Positions 11,680-23,275 are shown, counted from the stretch's first letter. The stretch: 64,000 nucleotides of DNA from Phlebotomus papatasi (GCF_024763615.1 NC_077222.1:83328001-83392000); one strand, 5' to 3'. Notes: a model not told the origin generated them from the letters alone. Numbers and translations: made by a program.

Positions 11680-11735
11680 AAGATAAATAAAGATAAATAA
11701 ATAAATAAATATAAAAAGATAAATTAATAAGGAAT
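11680..11735. repeat. AAAT/AGATAAAT microsatellite
   Basis: A short imperfect tandem array of AAAT and AGATAAAT units. Confidence 0.8.
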
Positions 11736-11869
11736 CAAAATCTAAGTTAAAAGTTTAGGATTGATTTAATACAGTCAATTGAAAAATCAAACCAGCGGCA
11801 ATATGATCTGCTTTTGGTTCGTAATTCTTAAGAATATTGTATTTTTATAGCACTGCATAAACTATCAGT

Positions 11870-12080
11870 AAAAAGGAGTGGCAAAACGTCTCATGCTCTG
11901 CGAAATGTTTGATCTCGTCAATTAGATGTTATACTTTTAAAATACTTTTGCAACAATTATACAGGTTCACAACCGATTTAAACTAAACAAAATAGCAGGA
12001 ATAATAAAACTGATTTTAGGATAAAAAAGTAGTTACCGGTTATGAACCGGTTCATAACCGGTATTTGATTAAATTTTGGT
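11870..12080 (-). repeat. Dispersed repeat family A, partial copy 3
   Basis: Only the terminal part is present, with GGCAAAACGTCTCATGCTC and the alternating ACCGGTTATGAACCGGTT-type stretch also seen at 5256-5460 and 33960-34200. Confidence 0.65.
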
Positions 12081-13299
12081 AAATTGGTAAATATTTGATT
12101 TTGATTGGTACTCAAATTTGATTGATGCTCAATTTCGGTCTTTTGAAGCTGTTAGACCGATTTTATTACGGTTTTGATTTTCTACAGGAAATACTCCTAT
12201 CTTCAATGTTGAAACTCAACCAGGATATCTTAAATGTTAAGGTTACATTTGTAGGCCCTGAGGAAGGTCCTAACGGTCCCAACTGAGGACCGCAACGTTT
12301 GCCAATAAAAACTTATTGAAGAACAAGAAATCTTTAGGACCGAAAGTCCAATTTTAATATATCTCTTCTCTCCATCAAGGATTACACTGGAGAGGGAGAC
12401 CTCTTGCCATCTAGGCAAAAGATATCATTAAGATATGGGGAAGCACTCTCTGACCAAATACATTACCGGCAAGCCTTAAACTTTAAAATCCTAATATATT
12501 CTACAGTAAGAGACCAAGAATTCAAATTTTTATTTGTAAATTCCTACTCGGGACTTACGAAATGTTTATAAATCGTATAACCTACTAAAAATTTCGTAAA
12601 TGTTATTTTTTTACAATACACCGTTCGTAAAATAATCACTTATCGAGCATTTTTCATTCTTTTACAAACGTTTGTTTGTAAATGTTCGTAAGCACACAAA
12701 ATATGTTCATAAAATTTTATAATTTTTTCGAAAAGTTTTGTCAGACAAACAAAAATGTACGAACAATTGCGAACAAAGTATGCAAGCTTTTACTAACTAT
12801 TTTATGGATTATACGATTTACGAGCATTTCAGCATTTCTCACAATTTCAGTGGCAATTCACAAATGTTTTAGGAACAATTTTATGAAATAATTTATTCTG
12901 CATAGATAGAGCTCAGTTTTAAGGATTCGAACAATGAATATGGCAATTGAAAAAAAATCTATTAAAATTATCCGTATCACATTTTCCTATGAGATATTGA
13001 AAATATATTGATAACGCAACGACAGCGCTCTTAACTAACTGATTGAAATTGTAAAACTATAAAAAAAATTGCGGATTAGTTTTGTATTTTGATCTTCTAC
13101 TTAACTGCATTAAGTTTATTGAATTTTTAATACGAAAACTCTTTAATATACCAAAGAAAGATCTATTAATTATTAGAAGAAGATTATTATGGGATTAATG
13201 TACACACCATTTCTTTGTGATACTTTTTCGTCATTTTCACAATTTATATTTTTTTCAATATCCGTAGACAATTTCACACCATATCTTTGATTAAATATT
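12081..13299. other. AT-rich noncoding DNA
   Basis: No gene seen. The part at 12500-12890 repeats TTACGAA/TTCGTAA and ACAAACGTTTGT-type words on both strands and may be a decayed foldback element. Boundaries could not be set. Confidence 0.35.
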
Positions 13300-13369
13300 A
13301 CGGACGCATCCAAAATCCCGAAATTCAAAATTCCGAATGTTCAAATCCTGAAAGGGATGATATTATATA

Positions 13370-13601
13370 CAGTAGACTCTCTCAATCGGGAATATGGGGC
13401 GAAATGTCATCCGGTTTAGCGATAGAATTGAGCGTCAAAGCCTTTGTGAATTCCACAAAAAGCACTCAATTATAAAGAATCACGATAAAATAGGAAGAAC
13501 TACAGCGAATTTGAGCGAATTAGCTTCATAATTAAGCGTGAAAATTGTCAACAAAATTTGACGCCCGATTGAAAAAGAGCCGATTGAGTGAGAGTCTACT
13601 G
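13370..13601. mobile_element. MITE with CAGTAGACTCTC ends, copy 1
   Basis: This 232-bp element has inverted ends CAGTAGACTCTC and GAGAGTCTACTG and is flanked by TA (13368-13369, 13602-13603). Further copies are at 37422-37614 and 46367-46569. It is noncoding. It sits inside a second, older inverted pair (CAAAATCCCGAAATTC near 13308 and AATTCGGGATTTTGG near 13703). Confidence 0.85.
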
Positions 13602-14833
13602 TAGAGGATAATGTGTAGAATAATTTCCCAGGACACAGAAAATTTCCCGTTGCCTCCAGAAAGCACGAGTGCAATCGTGGGAGTACCTATGACACTTTTA
13701 AGAATTCGGGATTTTGGCTTTTGGAATTTTGACCTACACCCAAATATTTAATCACTTTTAGCTTATGCAATAAATCTAAGTTTTGCTAAATTTGCAAGGC
13801 AAATAAAAATATTCTGCAAGATTACCTGATTTATTTTGTCAATTGTCTTAAATTAATTTGTAAACAACAATTAACGTGCTATACTCAGATTTTCTTGTCA
13901 ATGCTTATTGATTTTTAAAATACACCTTTATTTAATTTAGCTATCATAGTCATCAGAGTTCCTAATTCGTTTTAACAATAATAAAGTAAAAAGAGTTAGA
14001 CACAGGATCTCATGATACGCAGAGAAAAAGACTTATGCTGGAGGGTTTAATATATTGTACACACAGGTGGTCATTCTAGTTGAATATTCATAAGCAATTA
14101 AAAACAAATTTTAAATATGCAATTTATCGTTTTATATGGCCTAATCTTAATGAAAATGCGTTGATTTTTATATAATGTTGAGTAACCAAAAAGATCGTTA
14201 ATTTGTGAAAGATTTCATTCAGTTTGAAAGTGAAAATGAGATTATTAAAATTCCTCATTTGCCATCATGATGAAGATTTTTTAAAACAGAAACATAGTGA
14301 AAATGTGTAAAAGCATTGGGTATGTTATTTTTTTTCCATAAATTTCAAAGATTCCTTCTTGTGAGAAATGAAAGAAATGTGGTTACTATAAAAATGTTTA
14401 TTGTTTATCTTTCTCTAATTCCACCTTTTTTCATTCAATAATGCACGATTTCGAGTCACTCATTTGGCAGAAAAGAATGACTTTCAAAAATAAGGCTTCA
14501 GAGTCTTTTGAAGACCAGTTTTTGATTGGAGACCATTTAATTTTTTTGTGGGAAATTAATTCTTTGAAATCACTGTAATTTTTGGTGACTGGAAAACATC
14601 TCTGGAAAGTTTTATATTGTTCCTTTGTTAAATTGCACCATAAATCGTTTTCTGCTTTTGTGTTAGATACACTAACATAATGAAGATATGGACCATTTCA
14701 CTTTTCTACTGATTTGCTAAAAACAAATAGTTTTTCGTAAGATCTATTGTCTTTGAACTTGATTTTTTTTAAATTTTATTTAGAGTTCCCTGTCGCCCGT
14801 ATAGACAAGATTGGAATTCAATTCTTTCTTCGT
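13602..14833. other. AT-rich noncoding DNA
   Basis: Beyond the outer inverted repeat ending near 13735, no gene or defined element was recognised. Confidence 0.35.
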
Positions 14834-16206
14834 AAAGGAGAATGGTCAAATCCAGTCCCGGAATCGCCACGAACGGGACCTATGTCATTGGATAGACATT
14901 AGTATAGGTAACAACTTTTGTTCTGGGATCAATGTTCTAAACCATGGAGGAACAGTTCTAGAGCATAAAAACTATTTTTTACAATGATGAAGAATGATCA
15001 AAAGTATATGGGCGCTGGTTCATCTTCATACACGCATTAGAGTAGACGCATTTTGAAAATATTGATATAAGGTTGAGAAAAATGCCGGGACCCAGGACGA
15101 TAAACGCTGGGAGTCCTTGTAAAAAAGGCCTTTATCCTTCCAAAAAATCGTTGTTTTGACTACGAATTATACAAGAACTGCTAAAGTGATCTTGATGAAA
15201 TTCGGTATAGGGTCACTGCATGTTTTAAACTTTTTATTTATGCATACCACCCCCTCCCTCCACCCTCCGTTCTGGTAGCCCTCATACAAAATGGGGGCGC
15301 TTTACCTTATAACTCCTTTCTAAGACGATGTAGAAAGCTGATATTCAATAAGAGAACAATACTTATAGAAGACTTTTCAACCATGCATGTTAACCCGCTC
15401 CTCCACCACCCCTTCTAGTAATCCTATACAAAATGAGAGCATTTTGACCTCCTTTCTGAGAAGAAGTAGTTGGTTTGTAAAAGAATGAAAAAAAAATGAA
15501 TAACTAATAATGTTAACAATAATTTTCTAGATTTTATGTGCATTTATAAACATCTAGTCGAATTACAGATTTCTGCCTCCTCTTAGAAAGGAGTTATAAG
15601 GTAAAATAGTCTTATTTTGTATGGGGGCTACCAGAAGGGGTGATGGAGGAAGAGTTTGGTCAGTATGGTTAAAAAGTCTTTTTTAAGCCTTGTTTTCATG
15701 CTGTATTTCAACTTCCTATCTTTTCTCAGAAAGGAGTTATAAGGTGAAATGCTCTCATTTTGTATGAGAGCTACCAGAAAGGGGGCCAATGGAGGGAGAT
15801 ATTATACATGGTTTAGAAGTCTTCCCTAAGCTTTGTTCCCTTACCCAATTTCAGCTTTATACCTCCTCTTGGAAAGGAGTTATAAGGTAAAGCGCCCCCA
15901 TTTTGTATGGGGGCTATCAGAATGGAGGGTGGGGGGAGGGGGTGATATGCATGGATAAAAACTTTAAGTCATACAGTGACCCTATACCGAATTTCATCAA
16001 GATCACTTTAGCCGTTCTTGCGTAATTCGTTGTCAAAACAGCGATTTATCGAAAGGATAAAGGCATTTTTACAAGGACTCCCAGCGTTTATGGTCCTGGG
16101 TCCCGGCAATTTTTCAATGTTATATCAGTACCTACAAAATGCGCCTATTCTCGTTTGTGGCGATTCCGGGACCAGCGCCCATATACTTTTGACCATTCTC
16201 CTTTGA
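14834..16206. mobile_element. 1.37-kb foldback element with tandem repeats in its core
   Basis: Left-arm sequence at about 14836-15240 is matched in reverse complement by about 15960-16206. Pairs include GGAGAATGGTCA with TGACCATTCTCC, ATATGGGCGCTGGT with its complement, and GGGTCACTGCATG against CATACAGTGACCC. The core carries repeated units of about 120 bp built on AGGAGTTATAAGGTAAA followed by TTTTGTATGGGGGCTACCAGA. Three are in one direction (15565-15950) and about two in the other (15240-15470). Reading frames in the right arm are by-products of the repeat. Confidence 0.75.
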
Positions 16207-16379
16207 AATAACATTTTTTTCTTGTTTGCGATCATAAAGGTGCAATACGGGAAGGTATATGAGGCATTTTATGCACGTTACGCTTTTTAAATTTAAGCGT
16301 TGAATTACGTTATTCATCCCAATTAATTAACGCCGTTGAGTTATGGCACTAAATGTGTGTGGCTTTAAAGAAGTTGCGG

Positions 16380-16960
16380 ACTCATTGTAGTGGTTTTATT
16401 GGTGGCTTCCCAGAGATCTGTCTTCGCATCAGAGAGGATGGTGTTTTGTCGACAGAGGAACAGTTAGCACTTTGAGTATAATTTGGTGAAGAAGAACAGC
16501 CGAGAGAATAAGTGTACCATCGTTGATAGCAGCGAGAATTGGGTCACGGAACCACCTTCAATTTTCGGCAGAAGCACACACAATTCAGGGGACTAAACGG
16601 TTAATTCTCAATTGAAATTCTCTCTACGAAAGTACCTCAGCGTTTTTGCATACAAATCAATTGATTCATTCTCCCAAGATTGAGATTAAAGCGCAACTTT
16701 GACTTCCTCAAGATCCATCAACTCTAATTAACACGATCGCGTTTCTTGGCTGATAAATTGGCTCTAATCATCTCTGCGCCAGTCATTGTTCTCGATTGTT
16801 GAACTTGAGCAATTTTGAGTCGCCAAATTGATATGAATATGCAGGAAACTCTTTTCACAATTTTCAACATCGCAATCTGATTTGCGTGCTTGGTGAATCA
16901 CTGTGGTCAGGAAGATGCTTTAAGAATTCAATAATCCACGACAGTTAGATCATAATTTCA
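16380..16960. other. Unique, GC-richer sequence of unknown role
   Basis: Composition and lack of repeat similarity set this apart from its surroundings. No reading frame could be supported. It could be a noncoding exon or regulatory island for the adjacent frame at 17020-17511 or for the ZP gene. Confidence 0.25.
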
Positions 16961-17019
16961 CCATGAAGCGTAACATTACGGAATTTTTCTCATCTTTCTC
17001 CCAAGGTATGCCTTCAATG

Positions 17020-17511
17020 TCAGAGCCACGAAAAGCAATTGAATTTATTTCTCTTTGGATGGGAGAAAGGGGGAGAAAGACTTTGAAAAGAAAAATCCAA
17101 CAATTTATTCATTATTGGGCACAATACCAATAATTCAATCAATGACTTAGGAACGTTCGAATTCCCTATGAGATGTACTGTTACTCCCTGGGGAGGCTTA
17201 ATCGCCTTTTTCTCGCGTGTCCACGGATGGGGTCTTAAAAGACGATGCATAATGGACGGAAGTGATTTCACCGGCAGCTTCTTCGGGATGATCATCTCAG
17301 CATCTTCTTGACTCATATGCCGAGTGCGTGATGATAATTTTATTGATTTGTGGCCACATTCAACATCATTCCTGTACACATGGCGATTAATCACGCTCTG
17401 AATGCTCATACGAATTGCACAAGAAATCTGGCGGGAAAGAACCCGTAAGAGTGCCCATGAGAGAGAAAGACCGAGGGATAAAAAAACTATAGCCTCTAAA
17501 CAATTGGTCAT
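17020..17511 (-). CDS. Hypothetical 163-residue protein
   Basis: An uninterrupted ATG-to-stop frame lies in unique, less AT-rich DNA, where chance frames this long are uncommon. The predicted protein starts with a hydrophobic segment (about residues 7-25, IVFLSLGLSLSWALLRVL) that could be a signal anchor. A basic, Ser/Pro-containing body with no recognisable domain follows. No splice sites were needed. No known family was recognised and no poly(A) signal was confirmed, so it may be a chance frame. Confidence 0.3.
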   Translation of the reverse strand: MTNCLEAIVFLSLGLSLSWALLRVLSRQISCAIRMSIQSVINRHVYRNDVECGHKSIKLSSRTRHMSQEDAEMIIPKKLPVKSLPSIMHRLLRPHPWTREKKAIKPPQGVTVHLIGNSNVPKSLIELLVLCPIMNKLLDFSFQSLSPPFSHPKRNKFNCFSWL

Positions 17512-17967
17512 TAAAGATTAATTAGATAGAGTTGATGTAGCTTCTCGTAATGCAGCTTACAATATCATTTAAGAAAGGCTTTTCCCACTTCATCTTATGA
17601 ACTTGGGAAGAAGGCTAAAATTAGCAGGAAGAAGCAAAAATTGACAAAACCTACTTTTTTGTGTCAGTTTGTGGAAAAATCTTCTAATTTGTATAACTGT
17701 TATTAAGCAAAATGTTGAGTGCGCGCATTGGTAAATGAATATCAAGTGAGGCATTTTTGAGTGCCACCTCTTTGGAACGTCTTGCAAGAAATATTTTTCA
17801 AACCGTTAACCATTTGTCAGTATACTTCTTTTTTTTATTTCCACTCCAAATGTGTGTCTCGGTCACATAGTTTGAGGGAAAAGTTCTTAATAAACTAACA
17901 GACGAGTCATTAGCATCAGAAAAGAAGTCGTCAAAACATCACGATTAAGTCGGACTAAAATATTGTA
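17512..17967. other. AT-rich noncoding DNA
   Basis: No gene or element recognised. Confidence 0.35.
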
Positions 17968-18161
17968 CGGGAGACCGGGGTAGAATTAGCCACCAAATGA
18001 AATTTGTACAAAAAATGTTTGTATGAGGCTGATAAATATTTCAATGAATAGGACGGGAAGTATATACTTCGAATAAAGAGTGGTTTCCTCAATGTTTCTT
18101 CGAAGGCTATAAAATATCACTATCTAATATTATACTTGACTAATTCTGTCCCGGTCTCCCC
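17968..18161. mobile_element. GGGAGACCGGGG-ended element, 194 bp
   Basis: Ends are GGGAGACCGGGGTAGAATTA (left) and TAATTCTGTCCCGGTCTCCC (right), an inverted pair flanked by TA. It shares its first 35 bp with 2567-2605, including the word AGAATTAGCC. Confidence 0.75.
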
Positions 18162-18924
18162 TATATAGATTCAAGAGCTTCCCATGCTTATAGGACGCGA
18201 TTGTGATTTGAAAAACTTAAAAAATATACATATATGGAGGGGAGGTATAAAAATACTGTTAAGATTTCTAATCGTACTCTATGGTGATTATACATTGAAA
18301 TACAAAATAACCGAGGGTGGCTGCCTTATCTTTGAACTTTAATCTGTTATTCCAGTTATTCCTATCATCAATGGAAAGTAAACAAATAAAACTGATTTTA
18401 ATTTTTCACTAGTCTTAAAATTTTGTTAAATACGACCTTCAGGTCGTTGAATTATCTCACATGAATCAAATGGAGTTTATAAATATTGGTTCTTCCTCAT
18501 ACGTAATAGTTGCTTAAGAAAGAGAATAAATTTATAAGAATAGATTTTATGAGAATAAATTTAAAAAATATTCTTTGTAGAGGATGAATCGGGTGGTTTG
18601 TTCGTCAAAAAAAATGATAGGTAGTAATTTTTTTCGCTATATAATAGTGAAAATATATATAATAAATGGACAATTAAAAACTTATAAACTATCTGAAAAT
18701 CATGATATTAAAATAACAACTTATCAAATTAATTTTCTTTTAATTAAAATATTTTATTGAAAAATGAAAGTCTATTACAAATTTTATTTTAAACAGTGTG
18801 ATTTTTACTGAGAAATTTTTGATTAATTGACCTGTTAATGCTGTTAATGTTTGATTAATTGTTCTGATACTGTTCAATGTAGGACAATAATGAAAAAAAT
18901 AATGCCATAATATTCAAGCATATA

Positions 18925-19136
18925 GGGGAAACTGGGGCACCACCAAGCACGGGCTAGCACCAAACACTAAGTTTTATTTCTAAACTACTTGGACTGTTTC
19001 GACCATTTCTTCAGTGGGCAAGCATTCCTATAATGCCTATAAATTTCTATAAGTCTTATCCTCTGAAGTGGAATATCCGAGTAAAAATTCGCAGTGTTTG
19101 TTGCTACCCAGTGTTTGGTGGTGCCCCAGTTTCCCC
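18925..19136. mobile_element. GGGGAAACTGGGG-ended palindromic element, 212 bp
   Basis: The inverted ends extend about 50 bp: left GGGGAAACTGGGGCACCACC, right GGTGGTGCCCCAGTTTCCCC, flanked by TA. The interior is shared with 28752-28925 and with the split element at 54692-55106. Confidence 0.8.
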
Positions 19137-19160
19137 TATATATCAAGTATCTTCTCTATA

Positions 19161-19166
<6 letters not shown>

Positions 19167-19247
<81 letters not shown>

Positions 19248-19290
19248 TAATATAAAAATATATAATAATAATAGTATATATTATATATAT
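19167..19290. repeat. (TA)n microsatellite
   Basis: About 120 bp is nearly pure TA dinucleotide, drifting into AATAATAT at its 3' side. A reading frame through it is meaningless. Confidence 0.95.
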
Positions 19291-19407
19291 TGACTCGTTG
19301 GAAACTTTTATGTTAAACAAGATTTCATATTACTTGGTTTATTCTTTTTTAAATCACTTCTATTGGATCACGTTAAATATAACCATTTTGGAGAGTAATA
19401 GTGGTTA

Positions 19408-19494
19408 TCCTTCGATTTTGGTGCAGATCATCAAATCAGTTGGAAAGTTTGCAAATTACATCATTTCAAACTTGACCGCCGTCGTGGTTATATC
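19408..19494 (+). promoter_or_regulatory. Conserved two-block upstream module of SVWC gene A
   Basis: Block 1 (TCCTTCG...GGTGCAGATCATCAA) and block 2 (TTTCAAACTTGACC followed by GTCGTGGTTATATC) recur upstream of all four SVWC genes at nearly the same spacing. Block 2 ends 36 bp before the ATG and may include the core promoter (TTATAT). Confidence 0.7.
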
Positions 19495-19529
19495 CCAATT
19501 TTGTTACTGTTTAAAAAACGAAAAAGAAT

Positions 19530-19905
19530 ATGGCAGTGGGTAAAATTTCTTTCTTAATTCTTTGCCTTGCGATTGTGATTGCTGGACAAGTTGGTATCCA
19601 TCCACCAAGCACGAACCCCGGTAAGTTTTAAGTTAAGAGTCTACGCAGGATTCTATATAAAGTTCAAAATTTCACAAACAGATTTTCCTGGGCATTGCTG
19701 GCTGAAGAGCTTCAAAAAAGCTGTGAAAGGTGGCGAAGAATGGACGGACCGTGAGAATTGTTTAAAATACTCATGCTCTGCAGAGGACTTCTCATATAAG
19801 ATTGGTGGCTGTGGTCTCTTAAATGTACCTACTTCTTGTTCAATCATTCCTGGTGATAAGACCAAGGACCACCCAGATTGCTGTCCTAAAATGTCATGCA
19901 ACTGA
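19530..19905 (+). CDS. SVWC (Vago-like) secreted peptide A
   Basis: This encodes a 104-residue secreted single von Willebrand factor type C domain protein, a family whose member Vago is induced by viral infection in flies and mosquitoes and acts as an extracellular antiviral signal. Exon 1 is 19530-19620 and exon 2 is 19682-19905, split by a 61-bp GT-AG intron in phase 1. Residues 1-19 form a signal peptide (ISFLILCLAIVIAG). The mature part holds eight cysteines in the SVWC order C-C-C-C-C-CC-C (HCW, NCLKYSC, GCG, SCS, DCCPK, SCN) and the family signature GEEWTDRENC. The start is set by the signal peptide and by alignment with paralogs B and C. Vago function itself is inference, since this family also includes diet- and development-responsive members. 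Confidence 0.88.
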
Positions 19906-20249
19906 TCAATTTATCTCCTGAATTTGTGTACCTCATTGACGATTAAAATATAACATTGTATATATCTACTGCACAGGGGAATTTGTTATTGCTCTTTTCA
20001 TTTATTTAACCCAAGATGAATATTTTGAGATTTTCGTAATTTATTTTTAACTTAATAGGTTTAAACTGTTTAAATCTAACTGCTTATTCGGGGTTTTAGA
20101 CAGGGTATAGCAATGTGGTTTTACTTCTGAAAGTTTTTACTAAGCAAGTTTCTAGGAAAATTTTGACTTACGGCTGGTTAATAAGAGTGAATGATTCACT
20201 GATTGAAAAATCAATAAAATAGCTTATTATTTAGAATTTCGAGACCTCC
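19906..20249. other. 3' flank of SVWC gene A
   Basis: This holds the presumed 3' UTR. The part after about 20060 shows degraded family B repeat words. Confidence 0.4.
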
Positions 20250-20690
20250 GAAAGCTGAGATAAACCTTCAATATGAAACCTGAATTTTATATGGTTTTCA
20301 GACCTAAGGCTTAGCCATATAGCTTAAGGTCTCTATTTTTCTATCAGTCGAAGATTTTTTAGAAAACCATTCAGTTAGGATTAGGAATTAAGACCAATGA
20401 TCAATTATATTTTGAAAAACCACTAAAATTCTTATTATGTAGAATTTCGGGACCTTTGGGAACTGGGCTAAATCACCGGTCTGAAACCGTGTAAGGCTTA
20501 TGCATATGGCTTAACCTTTCTAATTTCTTATTAGTTACGATTTTATTTTTGGAAAATTCGAATCCGAATTGGATTATTAAGGGCAAATGATTTACTAGAT
20601 TTTCAAAATTTAATTTAATAGTTACTTTTTAAGTTATTGAGACCTTCAGGAACTGGTGTCGAACTGTAGCCAGAAGACCGTGTTAGACTC
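20250..20690. repeat. Diverged family B repeat copies in tandem
   Basis: At least two decayed copies of the roughly 200-bp family B unit lie side by side. Landmarks are CCTAAGGCTTAGCCATAT, TTTCTTATTAG, GAACTGGGCTAAA and GGTCTGAAACCGTG. Cleaner copies are at 47190-47405, 54837-55040 and around 59950-60672. Confidence 0.6.
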
Positions 20691-20928
20691 ATAGATACGG
20701 GATGACGCATCTGGTACGCCGGTTATGCAATAAACCAAAAATTTTCCGGCCGGTCTACGATTTAAAAAAAAATAATATTTCTAATCACCATAAAGAGTCT
20801 AAACTCATAACTTGTCTTAATTAAATATACTGGGGTGTTTATTTATTACTATTTATCAGCAATATTAGCATGTATTTTTTCACCATGAGAGTGGGGGCAA
20901 ATCAAATTTCTGATAGCGAAAGTAGTCG

Positions 20929-21014
20929 TCCTTCGCTTTTAGTGAAGACTACCAAATCAGCTGAAATCTTCCATTTAAAATCATTTCTAACTTGACCGTG
21001 GCCGTGGTTATATC
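20929..21014 (+). promoter_or_regulatory. Conserved two-block upstream module of SVWC gene B
   Basis: Block 1 is TCCTTCGCTTTTAGTGAAGA with ACCAAATCAG; block 2 is TTCTAACTTGACC and GCCGTGGTTATATCAGT. It ends about 42 bp before the ATG. The TCAGT at the end matches the arthropod initiator consensus. Confidence 0.7.
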
Positions 21015-21055
21015 AGTAAAAGTGTTTCTCTCCATTTTCTAAAAATTTTAATACA

Positions 21056-21432
21056 ATGTCAGTGATAAAAATTGCATTCCTGGTTCTATCCGCTGTAAGT
21101 CTTATTGCCGGATATGTTGTGAATCATCCAACTAGCACGAATCCTGGTGAGTTTCGCCCTTCACATTACTAGAGATTTTCTTTTATTACTTTTGTAATTG
21201 TTACAAAATAGAATTTCCTGGACATTGCTGGGTGGAGGACCTCAAACAGGCTGTGAAAAGTGGCGAAGAGTGGACTAATCGTGAAAAATGTGAGAAAATT
21301 TCCTGCTCTGACGACTTCTCCTATGAAATTGTCGGATGTGGTTTACTAAGTCCACCCCCATCTTGTACAATCACACCTATCGATAACACAAAAAATTATC
21401 CAGATTGCTGCCCTAAATTTTCTTGCAACTGA
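21056..21432 (+). CDS. SVWC (Vago-like) secreted peptide B
   Basis: This tandem paralog of gene A lies about 1.15 kb downstream on the same strand. Exon 1 is 21056-21146 and exon 2 is 21212-21432; the intron is 65 bp, phase 1, with donor GTGAGT and acceptor AAAATAG. The 103-residue product has a signal peptide (IAFLVLSAVSLIAG), a short linker ending HPTSTNP, then the eight-cysteine SVWC domain (HCW, KCEKISC, GCG, SCT, DCCPK, SCN). It matches A in exon structure and exon 1 length (91 nt both). It appears intact. Confidence 0.87.
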
Positions 21433-21589
21433 TCTACATACTTCTCCACAAAAATTGTACCATTTCATTGTTAAACATGAATTAAATAGAACACATTGTC
21501 TATTTACGAGCAGTTTGAAACTTGTTTTATTTGACTTAAAAGCGCATACACACTTGAAAAATTTATTTCCATATGAAGAAAATTGTCTA

Positions 21590-21700
21590 ATGGCCTCAAC
21601 ACAAGAGAAATTTAATTCCATACTGAAGAGTTTTTCCTACATAAGCGGAGTGCATTTTATTCAATATTGACATAAATTTCTCTAGTATGCAGAGGCCATT
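21590..21700. mobile_element. Small MITE with AATGGCCTC ends, copy 1
   Basis: Inverted ends AATGGCCTC and GAGGCCATT with inner pairs ACAAGAGAAATTTA and TAAATTTCTCTAGT. A related copy is at 33795-33907. It lies just past SVWC gene B. Confidence 0.7.
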
Positions 21701-22599
21701 AGGGAGTCATTTTTGAATCACTCGCAGTTCTTTATTTTTTTTCAGTGTGTTGAAGCGAATGTTCAAGTATGTTGATATGATACTTTGTCCTAAAAGTTAA
21801 TCTTATATAGTGTATGGACTTTAAACATGCAAAAATTAGCCGAAAAACTCAAAATAATTACGTCAAAGAAAACAATAAAATAGAAAATTTATTGCTAAAA
21901 TAGGTACTCAATGCTCAAGGGCCCATCATGCCTAATAAAAAGTGAAGCTATTTTTCACTTTTCCTTCTAAAAATGTTGAAGCTATTGCACTGCGACTTAA
22001 ACAAATTTGCTCGTAGTTCTTGTATAATTTTGGCGAACATTATGAAATATGTATTTTTAGATAGCTTTTAATGCACGATTTCGAAATATATCAGACTGAT
22101 AAGTCAATTCTTTTTAGGAAGAAACTTGCCAATAGTTTTCAGTGCCTCTATGCAAAAACGTATGAAAAAATGAAATGCCGAGAGGCCCCTGCAATGCTTC
22201 TAAAAAGGTATACATATACATATTACGCCATTCAATAATACCAAGCTAATTTTTATCGGAGAAATAAAATATTATAAAAAATGTACATTCTCCAGACAAA
22301 AAAATTGGAAAATTTTAATAATGATTTTTTTTAATGATATAGAAAAGAGGAAAAATTTAATTTATCAATCAATCATATCACTCATATTACTTGTCAAAAT
22401 TAAAAAAATTGATTATTTACCATCATAAATCATAACAATTAATTCAGTAAAACAAGCAGCACGTCGTATCGTTGACTCAATTTTAAAATAACAAGTTTAC
22501 TTTGAATAAAACAGTTCTAAAATTTCATTTACACCTTTGCTTTAGTTAAGGGATTACATTTACACGATTCCTCAAATCTAAGATTTAATCATATGATTT
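21701..22599. other. Noncoding DNA between convergent SVWC gene pairs
   Basis: AT-rich; no gene or bounded element recognised. Confidence 0.4.
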
Positions 22600-22750
22600 A
22601 ATTTCTCTAATTTCTTATTAGACAAGATTTTTGGGAAAATTTTTACTAAGGACTGAAGGAGAAAATAATCCATTTGATTTTGAAAAATTACTAAAATTGC
22701 TTTTTATTAAGATTTTAGAGACCTTTGCGTATAGGATACAATATGTACAG
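22600..22750 (-). repeat. Family B repeat fragment
   Basis: Shares TTTCTAATTTCTTATTAGAC, GGGAAAATTTTTACT and TTGCTTTTTATTAAGATTTT with other family B copies. It abuts the 3' end of SVWC gene C. Confidence 0.5.
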
Positions 22751-22756
22751 AGTTTA

Positions 22757-23153
22757 TTAAGACTGATTGCAGGTAGTGTAGGGACAGCAACCTGGAAAAT
22801 CCTTAGTTTTATCACCAGGTAAGGTCGGACAATGTGTAGATGGACTAATTTCACATTTGTCAATTTCGTAAGAAAAATCGTTAGCATAGCAGGAATATCT
22901 CACACAATTTTCCCGATCTGTCCATTCTTCACCACCTCTCACAGCGTGTTGAAGATCTTTTAACCAGCAATGTCCAGGAAAATCTGTTTGTATCAATTAG
23001 TAATGTTAAGTCAGGGAACTATACTCTGGAACAATGTGAACAACAAGTAAACTCACCAGGATTAGTGCTTGGTGGATGCCGATTTATTATTAATTGTGCA
23101 TTAATCGCAATTACGAGGCACAGAACCAATGTTGAAATTTTAATTACTGCCAT
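22757..23153 (-). CDS. SVWC (Vago-like) secreted peptide C
   Basis: Minus-strand paralog. Exon 1 is 23153-23057 (97 nt) and exon 2 is 22983-22757; phase 1, donor GTGAGT, acceptor AAACAG. The 107-residue product has a signal peptide (ISTLVLCLVIAI), a slightly longer linker (IINRHPPSTNP) and eight cysteines (HCW, NCVRYSC, KCE, HCP, GCCPYTTC). It is closest to D (shared CCPY and GDKTK), while A and B share CCPK, so the cluster looks like two pairs in opposite orientation. It appears intact. Confidence 0.87.
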
Positions 23154-23186
23154 TTTGTTAGTTTTTATAAGAACTGTATTACTGAT

Positions 23187-23275
23187 TGAGTTATCACGAC
23201 GATGGTCGAGTTAAAAATGAATTGCATTGTAAATTTGTCAACTCTGAGTTGGTGATCTTCACCCAAGTCGAAGGA
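23187..23275 (-). promoter_or_regulatory. Conserved two-block upstream module of SVWC gene C
   Basis: On the minus strand block 1 reads TCCTTCGACTTGGGTGAAGA with TCACCAACTCAG. Block 2 reads TTTTTAACTCGACC then ATCGTCGTGATAACTC, followed by ATCAGT. It ends 34 bp before the ATG. Confidence 0.7.

Noticed and set aside
15230..15960. CRISPR-like array
   Set aside because: Units of about 120 bp are in both orientations with no short uniform repeats or unique spacers; this is a transposon core in a eukaryotic genome.
19033..19293. 86-codon frame through the TA repeat
   Set aside because: Runs from a palindromic element through a TA microsatellite; composition explains the frame.
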